DNA of 64,000 bases, taken from assembly GCA_039566865.1 (NCBI GenBank), contig CM076951.1, positions 19,415,484 through 19,479,483 on the forward strand, in the 5' to 3' direction. This DNA is from Aurelia coerulea (Eukaryota; Cnidaria; Scyphozoa; Semaeostomeae; Ulmaridae). The notes beneath the pieces were generated by a model. It saw nothing but the letters and a program-made list of their open reading frames with translations. It did no database searches and had not been told where the DNA came from. Shown piece after piece: positions 51,809 to 63,103 of this stretch. The number at the start of each line of letters is the position of its first letter. Position 1 is the first letter of the stretch. A program made the position numbers and the translations under genes.

Positions 51809-54534
51809 CTACCTTTCCGATCTTTCAAGGGCTTATAAGAAGAATTAGGATCAGAAAGATCATATAATCAGAGGTAGGCTTTAATATGCAGACTTGAGTT
51901 GTTTCAAAACTTCAGTTATATTTGTCCTCTCCAAAATCTCTGAGATGTTTTCTGAAGATGTCAGAGAGTTGGACCCTCATTTTAAGAATTGCAATGTGTT
52001 GCCATTCGTTGGGTATTTTTGTTTGAAGTCCCCTATCCGAAAAACGTCCTTTTGCAAGTTTCCATAAACTAGAGTCATGTAGGCCTACAACGAAATAGTT
52101 GCCACTCTTAAAGATATTCCCTTCAACATTTTTTCATGTTAGTTACCAATATATTCATCGGGAAAAAAGCCAAGAAAGACTGTTTTTGTAAATTTCGTTG
52201 TGAACCATTCTCGTAAACAAAACAGAAAACTGCAAGTGATTAGTTCTTCCCACTTTTTCATTTCATTTTCCATTTTTTACTGTTTAACCACAGTATCCCT
52301 GTCAGCCTGCAGAGACTGCTTTAACAACAGATATACATACAAATCTATCTAACAATATGAATCTAACAATAGATATACATAGAAATGTCTCGAATTTAAT
52401 CAAAAGAAAAATAGAAGGAAAACCAAAAACCCCTTGTAGTGCCAGTACTCTCTGTACTCCCCAATGTTATATTTTCAGAATTGTACGATTCATAATATTT
52501 GACATCTCCGATATTTCTCCGACGTCTTCGACAACTCCGATATTTTCTCCGACATCTCCGATAACTCCGATATTTTCTCCGACATCTCCGACAACTCCGA
52601 CATCTCTGACGTCTCCGTGTTTTCGGCCTGGCCGATTCCTTCAATTGCAAAATCAGTTGCTTTTGGCTTCAATTTCGTTTGGTAATCAAGCATTCCAAAT
52701 CCCTTTCTGACTTGACATTACTTTTCTCAACATTTTTTGTTCTTTTCTGAAAGCTTGATCTGGCTCTTTGTTCCAAAATTTCCCCCCTTCCATATGATCA
52801 TCCAGCAACTTCTTTGTAACAACTGCAAAACCACTAAAAATTATTTCCAAGCATTGCTTTGTCATCTGCTCATGTTCTTCCCCTTTAGCCAAATAAAGAT
52901 ACTCATATATACAATCTTTGTTTATCAAAATGTCATCTCCAAATAATTTCATATCACCTGTCATAAATTCAGATGCATCTGAGCCCCACAACATAAATTT
53001 ATCATATAATCTTTGATAAAAAACATTCATATCTAAAATATGTCCATCCTTTGAAATTGCTCTCCAGAGTGGACCAGTAATTAATTTGTCGATCATACCC
53101 AAAGCCCTGCATGCTGTTAAAAAAGATGTAACATCAAGATCGTGTTTTACTGCTGAGAGGAGCTTGTTGTCTTTCCCATAACGCTCAAAAAATATCTTTA
53201 AATGTTCTTCCAAATAATAAGTTCCAGCAGCATTGTGAAATAAAATGTTGAAGCGATTTCCAAAAAAGGGGGCTAAAGGAATTTCATGAACATTTCTTTC
53301 TTGTTCTAAAAATGTTTTGAAATGGATCATCCGTCCAGACTTCTCGCACCCTCTCTCCTGCACTGATTTACAAACTGTCTTGATCAGCCTGTGAGCCCCA
53401 GATTCACCCTTGCTGTACCCCCCATGTGCCAAAGAACCAACTTTCTTGTCCTCCCAACACAAAGTATCCCAAATTTTACAACAAGCCTCTGCTTGATCTG
53501 CCAGTGCTACAAGATAATGCAACCCGCAAAAAAATTCATTCATTCACTCCACTTAACTTTTCTTTTTCCACATTAGTCAGAGACTCCCAACCCTCAACAA
53601 CACTTGGCAAAACATCTTTCCTGAAGCAAGTAAACAATTCATTAAACTTTTTTTGAACAGCACAGCGATCTGACATCACATTTTTTATACTTTTAATAAT
53701 TTTATTAACCCAATCATTCACTCCACCCTCACCAACAAGACCAGAATTCTCAAACATCAAGCAAACATCACCAAGAACATCTTGCAAAACTTTTAACTGT
53801 GTAGCGGAATCTCCGCTCGCAATCTCCCTGAGGCCAGTTATTAAACACTCTCCATCATCTTTGACAATGTCATATGCGATAAAAGATCTGCCTTTCTTTG
53901 AAGTACCATCAGAATGCAAAGCCCTGTTCTCTGTGCTCCAGTTTTCCCTCAATTCATCAAAAACATGAAGTTGTGCCAGTGACCTTGCCCCATACAGCAT
54001 GTACTTTGCAAATGTGGCCTTTGGGAGATTATGAACATTGACTCCAACGATTTTCAAACATTTCCTAATAACATTTTCAACATTATTGGTGCTAACTCCT
54101 AAACAAAGCAAATCTTCATACAGCATTCGAATTTCATCAACATATTTTCCATTTTCAAAAAAGCAAATCTCGTCTCCCTTCAAAAAAACATTTAATCTTT
54201 CCTCAATTTCCAACTTCTCATTCTCCAATTCAGTTATTCTTTCCTTCAAATCATCAATCTTTGAATTAAATATCTTGCTGCTATTGTCAACAGATTTCTT
54301 TTTCATTTCAGTTTTGTAATGTGATTTCATTCTTTGTGCACATAGTTTTTCATGAATGGCTTTGTCTAGATTTCCTACTAATTCATTAATCTCCTGGTTT
54401 TTCTCTGCAAGCTCTTCGTCTCTCTCCAGTAATTCAATTGACAAATCAACAAGCATCTCTTCATTCTCCTCTTCTAATTCATCATATTTTGTGCGCAATC
54501 TTTTAATTTTTCTGTTGACATTTTTTGCATTTAA

Positions 54535-55408
54535 CCCTATTTGTACTGGGGGGGGGGGCGTTTTTCGCCCCCCCCCCCTACCAGTTTTTGCTGCGTTACG
54601 CTAAAACGACAAGAGATATAACCACCAGTTTTGGTGACTTTTACTCAAATTTCATAGGCAATTAAATTCTAAACATTTCATTGTTCTACCTCTGATCATG
54701 TGACCACAGTAATACCATATTTGGAGAGTAGTCAACAAAGAAAAAGCTTAAAATGCTCGCAGTTTTCGTATCGTTTGCCTGATCGATCTCAAACATGCAC
54801 CAATCGATTGCATTTGATGAGTACTGTCATTTGATATATAAGTATTTCATATTTGCTTATGTCAGCAAAATTCACATTTATGACGTCATTTCTCTAATAA
54901 AGAAGTGTAAGATATAAATTTTTTTAGTCTAATTTGCTTCATCTTATTTATTTGATTCATTTTGAGTCTATATTTACCAGATAAAAGGACAGGACTGGCA
55001 AAAACCTGTGATGAAAGTAAATGCATGCAACAAAAGGCTCATTTAAGGCTAATTGTGCTAAAAATAGAAACTAACAAATTTTGAAAAGTATATATTTTTA
55101 AACTATAACATGTTTCCTACTATTTGAAACAAATTTGGAGAATATCGGTTGAGTGGTTGATTAAATAGAATTTTTCTGGTGAAGAAGATATAAATTTGCC
55201 AATTTTCGTCAGTTTTTCGGTTGCCTAGCAACGAATCACGTGACTTAATAATTGTCATTATTATATTTGAATAGCCAATTGTCTAAAGAACAATAGGGGT
55301 AAGTCTTATTGTTATATATTTTGTAGTTTTGGAGAAAAAGAGGGGGGGGCGAAAAACGCCCCCCCCCCCAGTACAAAATACCTAAAAAATCGCCCAGTAC
55401 AAATAGGG
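54535..55408. mobile_element. piggyBac-type MITE in family X, TTAA TSD
   Basis: Termini CCCTATTTGTACTGGGG inverted at both ends, with TTAA at 54531-54534 and 55409-55412. Removing it with one TTAA gives the continuous family X frame FEKIGALNAKNVNRKIKRL. The interior is homologous to 39953-40841. Confidence 0.92.
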
Positions 55409-56357
55409 TTAATGCACCAATTTTCTCAAAAAGAACTTTCAACTCCTCCTCCTTGGCTTTTAAATCATTGATGGCAACATTGCACTCATCCTTAAATTTT
55501 TCAGCATCACCCTCTGCAATTCTCTTTCCTTCTTTATCCTCATATAATCTATCAATCAACCATCTTATTCTCCCTTCACTTTCATCTAATCTATTCAATA
55601 ATATGTTAATCATCTTTGTTTTCTCTATCACATCAATGTGCTGAGGATCTGATACACCTGAAACTAACTAGTGCTTCCTTTTCTCCTACCTATTCATTGG
55701 TTTAATAAAAAAATAATTAAGAAAAATTTCTACATCTGGCATTTTTTGGTGCTTTCTGAGGTCAGTAACCCTTTCCTTCACTTTTAAAACTGCCGTCCGG
55801 AGACTCTCCTCAAAAATGGTTTCATTGTCATGACAACAAAATAAACAAACCCAGTCTTTCAAATTAATCCAAGATGCATTCAGTTTCATCTTGGCGTTAA
55901 GTAAAAATAAAATTTCCTGTTTAGTTAATGCAGATTTTTGAGAACCATCCGGCAAAACAACATTTCCTTTGCAAATTGAGTCTAAAAATTTCAAGTCTAA
56001 ACCCCTACTTTTCAAAAAATTGCAATAAGAACTTTTGCCCTCATCAACAGTCTCATAAAATGGCTCATAAATGTTTGAAAAATTATTCTTGTCTTTTGCA
56101 AGAGAATTGAGAATAGATCTTTTGAGATTGCTTGGTTTTTTTATTATCTTTGCAACCATGTCAACATTGACATCCAAAAGGGTAGAACAGATTTCAACAA
56201 TATCTGACTGAGGTCTACCAAATGACTCCAAAGATAAGAAAATTTGACTCAATAAACCATGGGTTATCCTAAACTCCAATGGATTCCATCCAGAGGGAAC
56301 TTTTCCTTCACCAATGAATAAATTGAGCTCATCATTGGTCATGCCAATCAGCACTAG

Positions 56358-57563
56358 TGGGTAAATACAGGAATTGCTCCGACCCGAAAATGTTCGTAAA
56401 TGTACGATTTTGCGTTCGTCGGTGACCAAGGCTTTGACTGGAGACTTAGCGAAGTTTCACAGCAATGGCAGATGGAGCTATGTTTTGCAGCGAGGAACTT
56501 CCATGCTACCCTGTTTCCTGTTGTAGATATGAAAAAGATGCGTTTTTATACAGGTGAGGTGCAGTAGGACTATTCTCAGTAGGCCCTTTATCGTAATGAG
56601 GGATATTGCATGTCATAAGTGATTCTAGGCCAGCTTAGGCCTAAAAATAAAGCAATGATTCAGCAGTGAACGAAGCCCCTCCCATATGAATTTCAGAATG
56701 AAGCACAAGAGTACTCTCCTAAGCAGTGTAGGAAAAAATCTTTGCAATGCAGAAGCAAGCAAAATGACAGGGGAACCTCTGCATAGGAGAGTAACACAAG
56801 AGGAACGTCACGGACTAAGCAACAAACGAACACATAAACATTCCGTTCTAATCACCTTTTGTCCAAGGTACAAAACATAAAAGAAAGGGAGGAAACAGAT
56901 AAGGGAGTGTTGGGAATCGCAGATAAATGAATTGATTGCGACAATCAATCATGTGCGTTGATGTAGTTGGGATCTAAAAGGGCTTCCAGGAATATGTTTC
57001 TTTGGAGCACAATACCATAATTAGACCAAGGATTGTCTCTTTGGCTATCATTTTTCGTCTGCCTGTGCGTGTGTGTTCCCCATTTGTTCGTAGATAAACA
57101 AAAAAGGATTCTTGGGAAGATGACAAAACCCCTTACTTTGTCCTTGAGAATTGAGGTCTGCATGAAATTCTATTCAATGTGAAGTTAAGAAACTTAAGGA
57201 CCTATGTTTAAGATGAGCAAAAATCATTTTGAGAAATTTTTGCTCGTTCAAGACAACCCATATCATATTTTCCCTTTGTTTTCATTTCTCTCTACAATCA
57301 AACTCACAAAATATGAATCACAAAATAACAGTCACAATGAAAAAAATCAGTAACAAATACCAAGACCTTGGGAGTCTAAGTGTCGTGCATGTTTGCTTCT
57401 CATAAAACTTGTGCGAAGGAGGGCAAATGGGCAAATTCAGCTGAATTCAAAAGAGAGGATGAATGAAACGATAATCAGTCGTCTGTTCATCTCGTCAACG
57501 AAAGCTTTGGCGTCGTAATAAAAACGAACATTTTCGGGTCGGAGCAATTCCTGTATTTACCCG
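56358..57563. mobile_element. element with ~40-bp TIRs and CTAG target site
   Basis: GGGTAAATACAGGAATTGCT continues into CCGACCCGAAAATGTTCGT at the left and is exactly mirrored at the right. CTAG lies outside both ends (56354-56357 and 57564-57567). It sits just 5' of the family X start codon at 56342. Its left TIR happens to be open in the same frame, extending that frame artificially to an ATG at 56429. No transposase was recognised inside. Confidence 0.8.
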
Positions 57564-57567
57564 CTAG

Positions 57568-57984
57568 TCAATCAGCTGGCAGTGAGCCATCTTGCTGTCC
57601 GCCATTATGAATTTCTTTGATCCTGCCGAAAGAGAAAGAGACCACGCGATCAGAATTCTGAGGCGCAACGCGAGCCTAAGTGCTCCGGAGAAAAATTGAA
57701 ATTTGGCAAATGAGCACGGGATCAAATCGAGATAAAAAGTCGATAAATCAACAGAGAATATAATAAAGTTTAACTGGGTACCTACTTTTTCCTTAAATCT
57801 TTATTCTTTCCACACAAAATTCGCCACTGAAATCTTCAACTCGAGCTTTCGCACACTTCTCCTTGGCCGATCGCCGAAAAGGACCCACCAACGCGAAGCC
57901 CAGAGCCTCTTCTTCAAGAATATGCTAAGAATACCCCTATTCGAAGTGAGGCTCATTGGCCGAAAGCGTCACGAAACGCTCACA
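57568..57984. other. no gene recognised
   Basis: Unique-looking spacer between the CTAG-flanked element and integrase copy B. Contains GC-richer patches but no exon I can support. Confidence 0.35.
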
Positions 57985-60172
57985 AAAGCTTTTGTAGGTT
58001 TGCCTTTGCCGTCTTATTGAGGTTCTCAACTTGACCCTAATGTTTGGCGTGTATGACCTGCCGTGGATAATTCGAAACCCAAATTCATTACTGAGCTGCT
58101 TGATCAGAGAGTTCACAAATTCCTTACCGTTATCTGTCCTTCTAAAGCAGGTGGACAGGCAACAAACATTACATTCATGAAATACTTTAAGTTTGTTGTT
58201 GTTATTAACTCTCTCATTTGGCAATTCTGACAGAACTTCTAATTTGCGTTGAAAGCTTTCAATCAAATTCCTGGCTTTACGATCAATGTCATGCGAAAGA
58301 AGCTCTAAACATTTCTGCTGAGCTTGGCATCCTAAATGTAAATGTGCTGGGAGGGGATCTGAATCGGCTAATATTGTGCTTGAAAGGGTTTCAAACAAAT
58401 TCTCAGCGGAATGGTCCTGGTTTCGATTCAATACCTTTCCTCCTTTCTTGGTCCTTCTCTTTTTCAATTTAGGGGCGCTTGCATCAACTCTGTCTGGATT
58501 TGGGTGCTCTTTTGTCAATTTGGGTTGCTTGGGCTTGGGAGCTTTATCACTTTGCCTCTTTTTGGAAGGAGGCAATTTCATCCCACACCTTTAAGGAAAT
58601 TTAGAGCTTGCTGCTGGCAGTAAGGGTGTTTGCAACAGAAAGAGGGATCATCAAAGCAATCAATGCATTTAAGTGATTCTTCCAAGCCTAAAAAGCTGAG
58701 AAGCTGGTCACTTAGCCAAACCTTCCTTTTGCGCTCCCATGCAACTGAGCATACAGGAAAAAGGAGAAGTGAGCTGCCTTCAGATCAAGCATACATTTCG
58801 TGAAAAGAGCATGTATTTCATTTTGCTTTGCTTCGTCTTGCCCAGCATGAAGCTCAGCCAAGACTCCACAGTCAAGAATGTCAAAATAACGGCCAAAGGT
58901 ATCATCAATGCTTGAGAAATCACAATCTTGCTTTGGCTGCTTTTCTTTCAATTTATATGCCTACAGAGTGCCAAACTTGAAGTGCAAAGTCAGATACGTC
59001 ATCAAGGAGATACTTCTTGTTTTTCGGTGCACCTTTATCATTATTCCCAGAGAGGGGAGGCAGGTTGGTCTCACTTTGCCGACACAAAATCTTCCGCCCC
59101 TCAAGAACATTTTTTTGGTAAAATAATTGCCATCGGGTGGCTTTAGCTTGTATGTCCCACCAGGAAGGATTTCCAACACTTCAGCGATGATATTAACTGG
59201 AGCAAATGGAGCGTGGCTTGCATGTATGCCCCCTGATTCCTTCAAGGCAGGATTTTTTTACCAAAACAGTGTCGCCTATGCTAAATCTGTCACCAGGGCA
59301 CTTTTTCAAATCCTGCTTGATGTTTCGGTGAATCTTAAATTCAGTGGATTGAAAAGTACGAATTTGCTGCCCAAAGCACTTTTGTGAAATGCTAAACAAA
59401 GATGTAGAAAACTGTGATGTGCTAAAAGCGCTCTCGATATCATCATCATCAAGCAAAGCATTGTCATCTTGCGCAGCCCAAAAATCAAATCAATTTCCGA
59501 AAAAACATTTTGATAAGCAAGAGCCAAGGCAAGATTGCATTATCTCATTAACAGAACAAGTCTCATCAGTGAGACAACTAGTTTCAACTGCAACGTCATT
59601 GCCGTTTTCACCTTCTTCATCTTCGCAATCAGAAGATAAGTCGTTGTCAATTTCGACGGAGCTCTCAGGATGGGTGGGATTGCTAAAACAATGTCTTCAG
59701 GGACAATAGTGAAGCGAATATAGTTTGCATCACAGTTTCTGTAAACCCTTAATTGCACATCATCTATCATAGAATGATAAGATTTTTTAATCTTATTTGC
59801 GATGCCTCGCAGTAAGAGAGGCCACACCTTTCCTTGCTCCTCCTTATAAGAGTTTTGCAGAAGCTTTTGTAGGTTTGCCTTTACTGTCTTATTGAGGTTC
59901 TCAACTTGACCCTAATGTTTTGGCGTGTATGGCCTGCCATGAATAATTCGAAACCCAAATTCATTACTGAGCTGCTTGATCAGAGAGTTTACAAATTCCT
60001 TACCGTTATCCGATTGCAAGATGTCTGAGGCACCTTCAACGTAAAAAAGGAACTGCATTAAATTATGGATACCAGAAGCTGACTTAGTTTCCAAAGGAAA
60101 AAGCCAGCAGAATTTGCTAAAGCAACACTTGATGCTAAGGATGTAGCGAAAACCCCAAGGATTGCATTTCAT
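57985..60172 (-). pseudogene. integrase-type element relics, copies B and C
   Basis: Copy C (60172 to 58961): a minus frame with FSKFCWLFPLETKSASGIHN and ASDILQSDNGKEFVNSLIK, TAG after PYTPKH, then GQVENLN, WPLLLRGIANKIKKSYHSM, RFSIGDTVLVKKSCLEGI and VNIIAEVLEILPGGTYKLKP. This covers part of the integrase core and its C-terminal domain. Copy B follows in the same order as copy A (FGRYFDILDCGVLAEL; basic region; FHECNVCCLSTCF joined directly to RTDNGKEF) and ends at 57985. A and B share the same core deletion, and all three share the TAG. Frameshifts abound; none is functional. Ginger-like or gypsy-like origin cannot be settled. Confidence 0.6.
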
Positions 60173-60303
60173 AAAAGATAAAAGGTATTATCAGGGGAGA
60201 ATGAAACTGTTTGGTAATAGTGTTTTCTCCCCTGGGATGCCTTGTCATAACTTGTCGTGTGCAGAGTATATGTTCGAGAGACAGTAAAATGCATGCTTCT
60301 TTG

Positions 60304-60475
60304 GCCAGGTAAAAAACTGGGAGATGTCGGAGCAAACATTCTCTAATGTTTCTCAACTCCGACTTTCTTACCTGGCCCTATATGCTCTACTAAAAAAGTT
60401 GGAGATGTCTTATCTCCGACGTTTCTCAACTCCAACTTATTTACCTGGCCCTATATGCTCTACTAAAAAAGTCGA
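60304..60475. repeat. fold-back repeat with TTACCTGGCC units
   Basis: Two to three units of GTCGGAGATGTC, TTTCTCAACTCCGACTT and TACCTGGCCCTATATGCTC. Homologous to 43455-43622. Not coding. Confidence 0.6.
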
Positions 60476-60871
60476 AGATGTTCAGAATTGCATATTATAT
60501 AATTATCTACAATTCAAATTCTCTTCATTCTCCGTCACAACACTCAATCAATCTTTATAAGAAACTAGGCTCTGAAATTTGTAAACACAGTTCTTTGAAC
60601 CGAGAAAATAACGAGAAATAAATAAAACATAAATAAAAGAAATTTAGTTCTTAGATACAGCGTTTCGAAATAATTTTGATGGGATCGTCATTTGGACTAG
60701 GTGCAGCACTCAGATATTTTATTATGGTGGAGAGGTTTCCTCTAGCAACAAATCTCATTATGTTCACAAACGATAATTAGCATTCTAAATTGCCCAGCTC
60801 AAATGATCGTCGAGACTTTGAAGGTTTCTTATCACAATGTAACCAGGTAACCTTTGGACTATCATACTTAC

Positions 60872-61006
60872 AACATCAGTAGGATGTAAGCTGAAAGCCA
60901 GTATGCCCATGGCCTCTAGTTTTGACCCGCATGATTTAATCCCCATTTTCTTAACTTGCATGGCCTTCGCTTTACACAAGCCGCCACATTTGTAGATTTG
61001 TCTAAA
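60872..61006 (-). CDS. cysteine-containing 45-codon exon, unidentified
   Basis: The acceptor TTGTCAG (61007) and donor GTAAGT (60866-60871) bound exactly 45 codons in one phase: FRQIYKCGGLCKAKAMQVKK, then CGSKLEAMGILAFSLHPTDV. The paired cysteines and HPTDV ending look like a conserved internal exon of a transposase-type or zinc-binding protein of cnidarians, but I cannot name it. No frame disruption. It lies 270 bp from the plus-strand CXC exon, so the two could be divergent neighbours. Confidence 0.45.
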
Positions 61007-61269
61007 CTGACAACATAAGGTAGTTGAGATGAAAGTCAAGAGTTTGAAATTGCAAATGCCAGTACAATGATAGAAGATGCCATGCTTATACCTTAAAGGG
61101 GCAGTTGCACAGAAAACGCGTGAAGGATTATCCTGCGGGTATTTGTTTTCATGATAAATGGAGCATGCGCATTGAAGATAATTTATGCTAAGAAAGCAAA
61201 AAAGCCTTCATCTTCTGAAGTCTCGAAAAATATTTTTTGCGCGCCGTTGTTGCCAGTATAGCACTTTCA

Positions 61270-61686
61270 ATGTTTACGATGGCTGCAGAGGCTGGAAGTA
61301 GCAGCATATTTTCGTCAGAGGAAAACTCAGACTCTGATTATTCTGGACCAATAGTGGTAAGTAAATATTCCTCTCTAAATGTTATTACAGTTGTAATATA
61401 AGCTGATCGCTATCGTTTTATGCGAAGAAAGGTTGTTTGTTATGTTGGCCTAAGAGCTAAGGGCCTAAATAATAATCTGCAAAGAGTTGCGGCAGTATAT
61501 GGGTATACTGTATTATGAATCTTCTCTTGTTTGTTTTAGCCTGCATATCCTCCATGTCAATGCAGGGGACAATGTGCTACAAAAACCACTGTGAAAAGGA
61601 AAGGATGCAGCTGCAAAACTGAAGGCAGACTCTGCAGCACACATTGCTCCTGTGGTAAGGGCTCAAACAAGCCTTGCAAAAACAAA
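61270..61686 (+). CDS. CXC cysteine-rich protein, first two exons
   Basis: Exon 1 starts at ATG 61279 (another in-frame ATG lies at 61270) and reads MAAEAGSSSIFSSEENSDSD to a GTAAGT donor at 61357. Exon 2 (61540-61686, after a TTTTAG acceptor) is 49 codons: PPCQCRGQCATKTTVKRKGC, SCKTEGRLCSTHCSCGK and PCKNK, then GTAAGT. Ten cysteines in CxCxxxC/CxC spacing resemble a tesmin/TSO1-like CXC zinc-binding motif, also present in some cnidarian transposon proteins. Both junctions are phase 0 and error-free. The next exon is not found; the downstream exons found lie on the other strand. Confidence 0.6.
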
Positions 61687-61724
61687 GTAAGTTGTCTATG
61701 CGAAGTTAGATGAATACACTCATT

Positions 61725-62000
61725 TTTTTTATAAGAAACCGCTTATAAGAAACGGTAGGCTCAATTTTTCGAAAGCTGAGAAACAACCCTACCTGAATTG
61801 AAAAAGCTAAGAAACTTTTGTAATTTAAAGTTTTAATTTTCCTGTCACTTCTGTGCTTGAAGGTTTTCGCTGCATCTTCATTACCAAAATTTTGTTTGAA
61901 AGAAACAATAGTCAATGCGTAAAGAAAGATAGAAGTAAAGACTAAAAATGCTACGAACAGAATCTCTTGGCTAGGTAAGAAAAATTTCAGAAATACTGAT
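61725..62000. mobile_element. TTATAAGAAAC-family MITE fragment
   Basis: TTTTTTTTATAAGAAACC at 61725 followed by CTTATAAGAAACGG and GAGAAAC/AAGAAAC repeats matches the left terminus of 17708-18121. The right end was not identified. It lies in the first intron downstream of CXC exon 2. Confidence 0.45.
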
Positions 62001-62234
62001 AAGCATATACAGTAGCTTATCAGAATATGAATGTAATTAGAATATGTAAATGTAAATGTTTTACATATTAGAATATGTAAATTCAATGTGCAAAAATGTA
62101 TATTGTTTTCAAGATGGACGAATTCTTCTGAGATGTTAAACAACTAACTGCCTGGTTTGACTAATGCTAAAAGATATGAACACAATATACATTTTGTTAC
62201 AACAAGAGCAAATAATTAAGGTGTATCCTTTTAC

Positions 62235-63103
62235 CTGAATGCAAATCGTTTGCCAGCATATGCCAAAGACAGATTGTTAGCACTCTCCAATGCCCCTGTA
62301 TGCCTGAAACTTGTGTAAAACTTCAAAGTATCCAAGAATTTAGGATCCAATACGATTTTTTGTAACGCTGCATAATCCTCATCACATAACCTGAACCATG
62401 GCAGTGCATGTTCCTGAAGTTCTTCATGTTCACATTTTCCTCCAACCCATTCATGATTGTTTGTCACATGGTGCAATAATGATATCCATTTGTCCTGGAT
62501 GGTATTACAAGAATCATAAACACATGCATTAAGTAAAGTTTATGTTTGGATTAACTTGATTTATCTGGTACATCTTTCTGTCAAAGTTGCATATGGTTTC
62601 AGGGTTCAAAATTTGTCAGAAAATAGAACCAAAAAGGACTTTTAAATCAATACACAATGTGTCCAAACTCATTCCTTCAAAGTATGACATTGTGTGGAAC
62701 ATTTTTGGCATGGTCAAACAAACGTCAAAAGAAATTTGTGCAGGTTACTTTGTTTCAATTTAAAGTTCTACTTCTCTTGCTAAAATAAAATGAGTTACAC
62801 AATTGAATAGTAAGAGGTTCAACTGTAATCCAGGTCAACTGCAATAGAAAATTTCCTCTTTATTCTGTTATAATTGTAATCCAATAAAACTCTATCCAAT
62901 ATAAAGACATAAATAACAAACAATTTTTAGTGCATGTTTGACTCTGGTTAGAGTATGCATCATAAGAAATGTACCTTGAGTTTTTCTAAAGCATGTTCTT
63001 GCATCAATTTGTCCTCAGAAATTGTAATAGCACAGAACCAAAAGTGATTGACAATGTGATCTGCCCAATCCTTGATCTTTTGAAATTTCTTTTCCTTACC
63101 AGT
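62235..63103 (-). CDS. two-exon transposase-like gene fragment
   Basis: Exon 62975-63103 (43 codons; acceptor ATTCTAG, donor GTACAT) reads FQKIKDWADHIVNHFWFCAI and DKLMQEHALEKLK. It joins in phase 0 to exon 62235-62494 (260 nt; donor GTAAAA), which reads DKWISLLHHVTNNHEWVGGK, CEHEELQEHALPWFRLCDED and FYTSFRHTGALESANNLSLA. I recall the WI..I.NH..W...W..L..H..N.H......CAH and LES.N motifs from uncharacterised fish and cnidarian proteins that look like DDE transposases (the Glu of ALESAN could be catalytic). No name is certain. Upstream exons lie beyond 63103. No lesions. Confidence 0.5.

Larger units (their letters stand above)
50752..52633. mobile_element. MITE with TCGGAG-repeat TIRs, 9-bp TSD (MULE-like)
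   Basis: GATTCCTTC is duplicated exactly at 50743-50751 and 52634-52642. The terminal ~190 bp on each side are tandem TCGGAG(A/T)TG and TCGGAGAAAATA units in inverted orientation. Removing the insertion rejoins family X codons FAIEGI and MFKANK. It contains a TTATAAGAAAC-type segment and a G-tract MITE. No transposase. Confidence 0.88.
49603..56342 (-). pseudogene. family X copy 1: large unidentified gene cut by three elements
   Basis: Minus-strand blocks: MTNDELNLFIGEGKVPSGWN (56342) to about 55690; an intron; coiled-coil blocks 55631-55409 and 54530-53536 (KYDELEEENEEMLVDLSIEL; ARSLAQLHVFDELRENWSTE; LHSDGTSKKG); 53543-52686 (FFCGLHYLVALADQAEACCK; NRFNILFHNAAGTYYLEEHL; GMIDKLITGPLWRAISKDG); then LDYQTKLKPKATDFAIEGI to 52643 and MFKANKTGDWREKH from 50739 to a stop at 49603, with two Tudor/SH3-like repeats (CQRFVDCDGERWYNGTVV; EILHLYSDGDNDECWYKAAV). 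A 4-bp AATG duplication at about 53540 and a 1-bp shift near 52690 break the frame. Function unknown; recalled as a cnidarian repeat-associated family. Confidence 0.6.
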
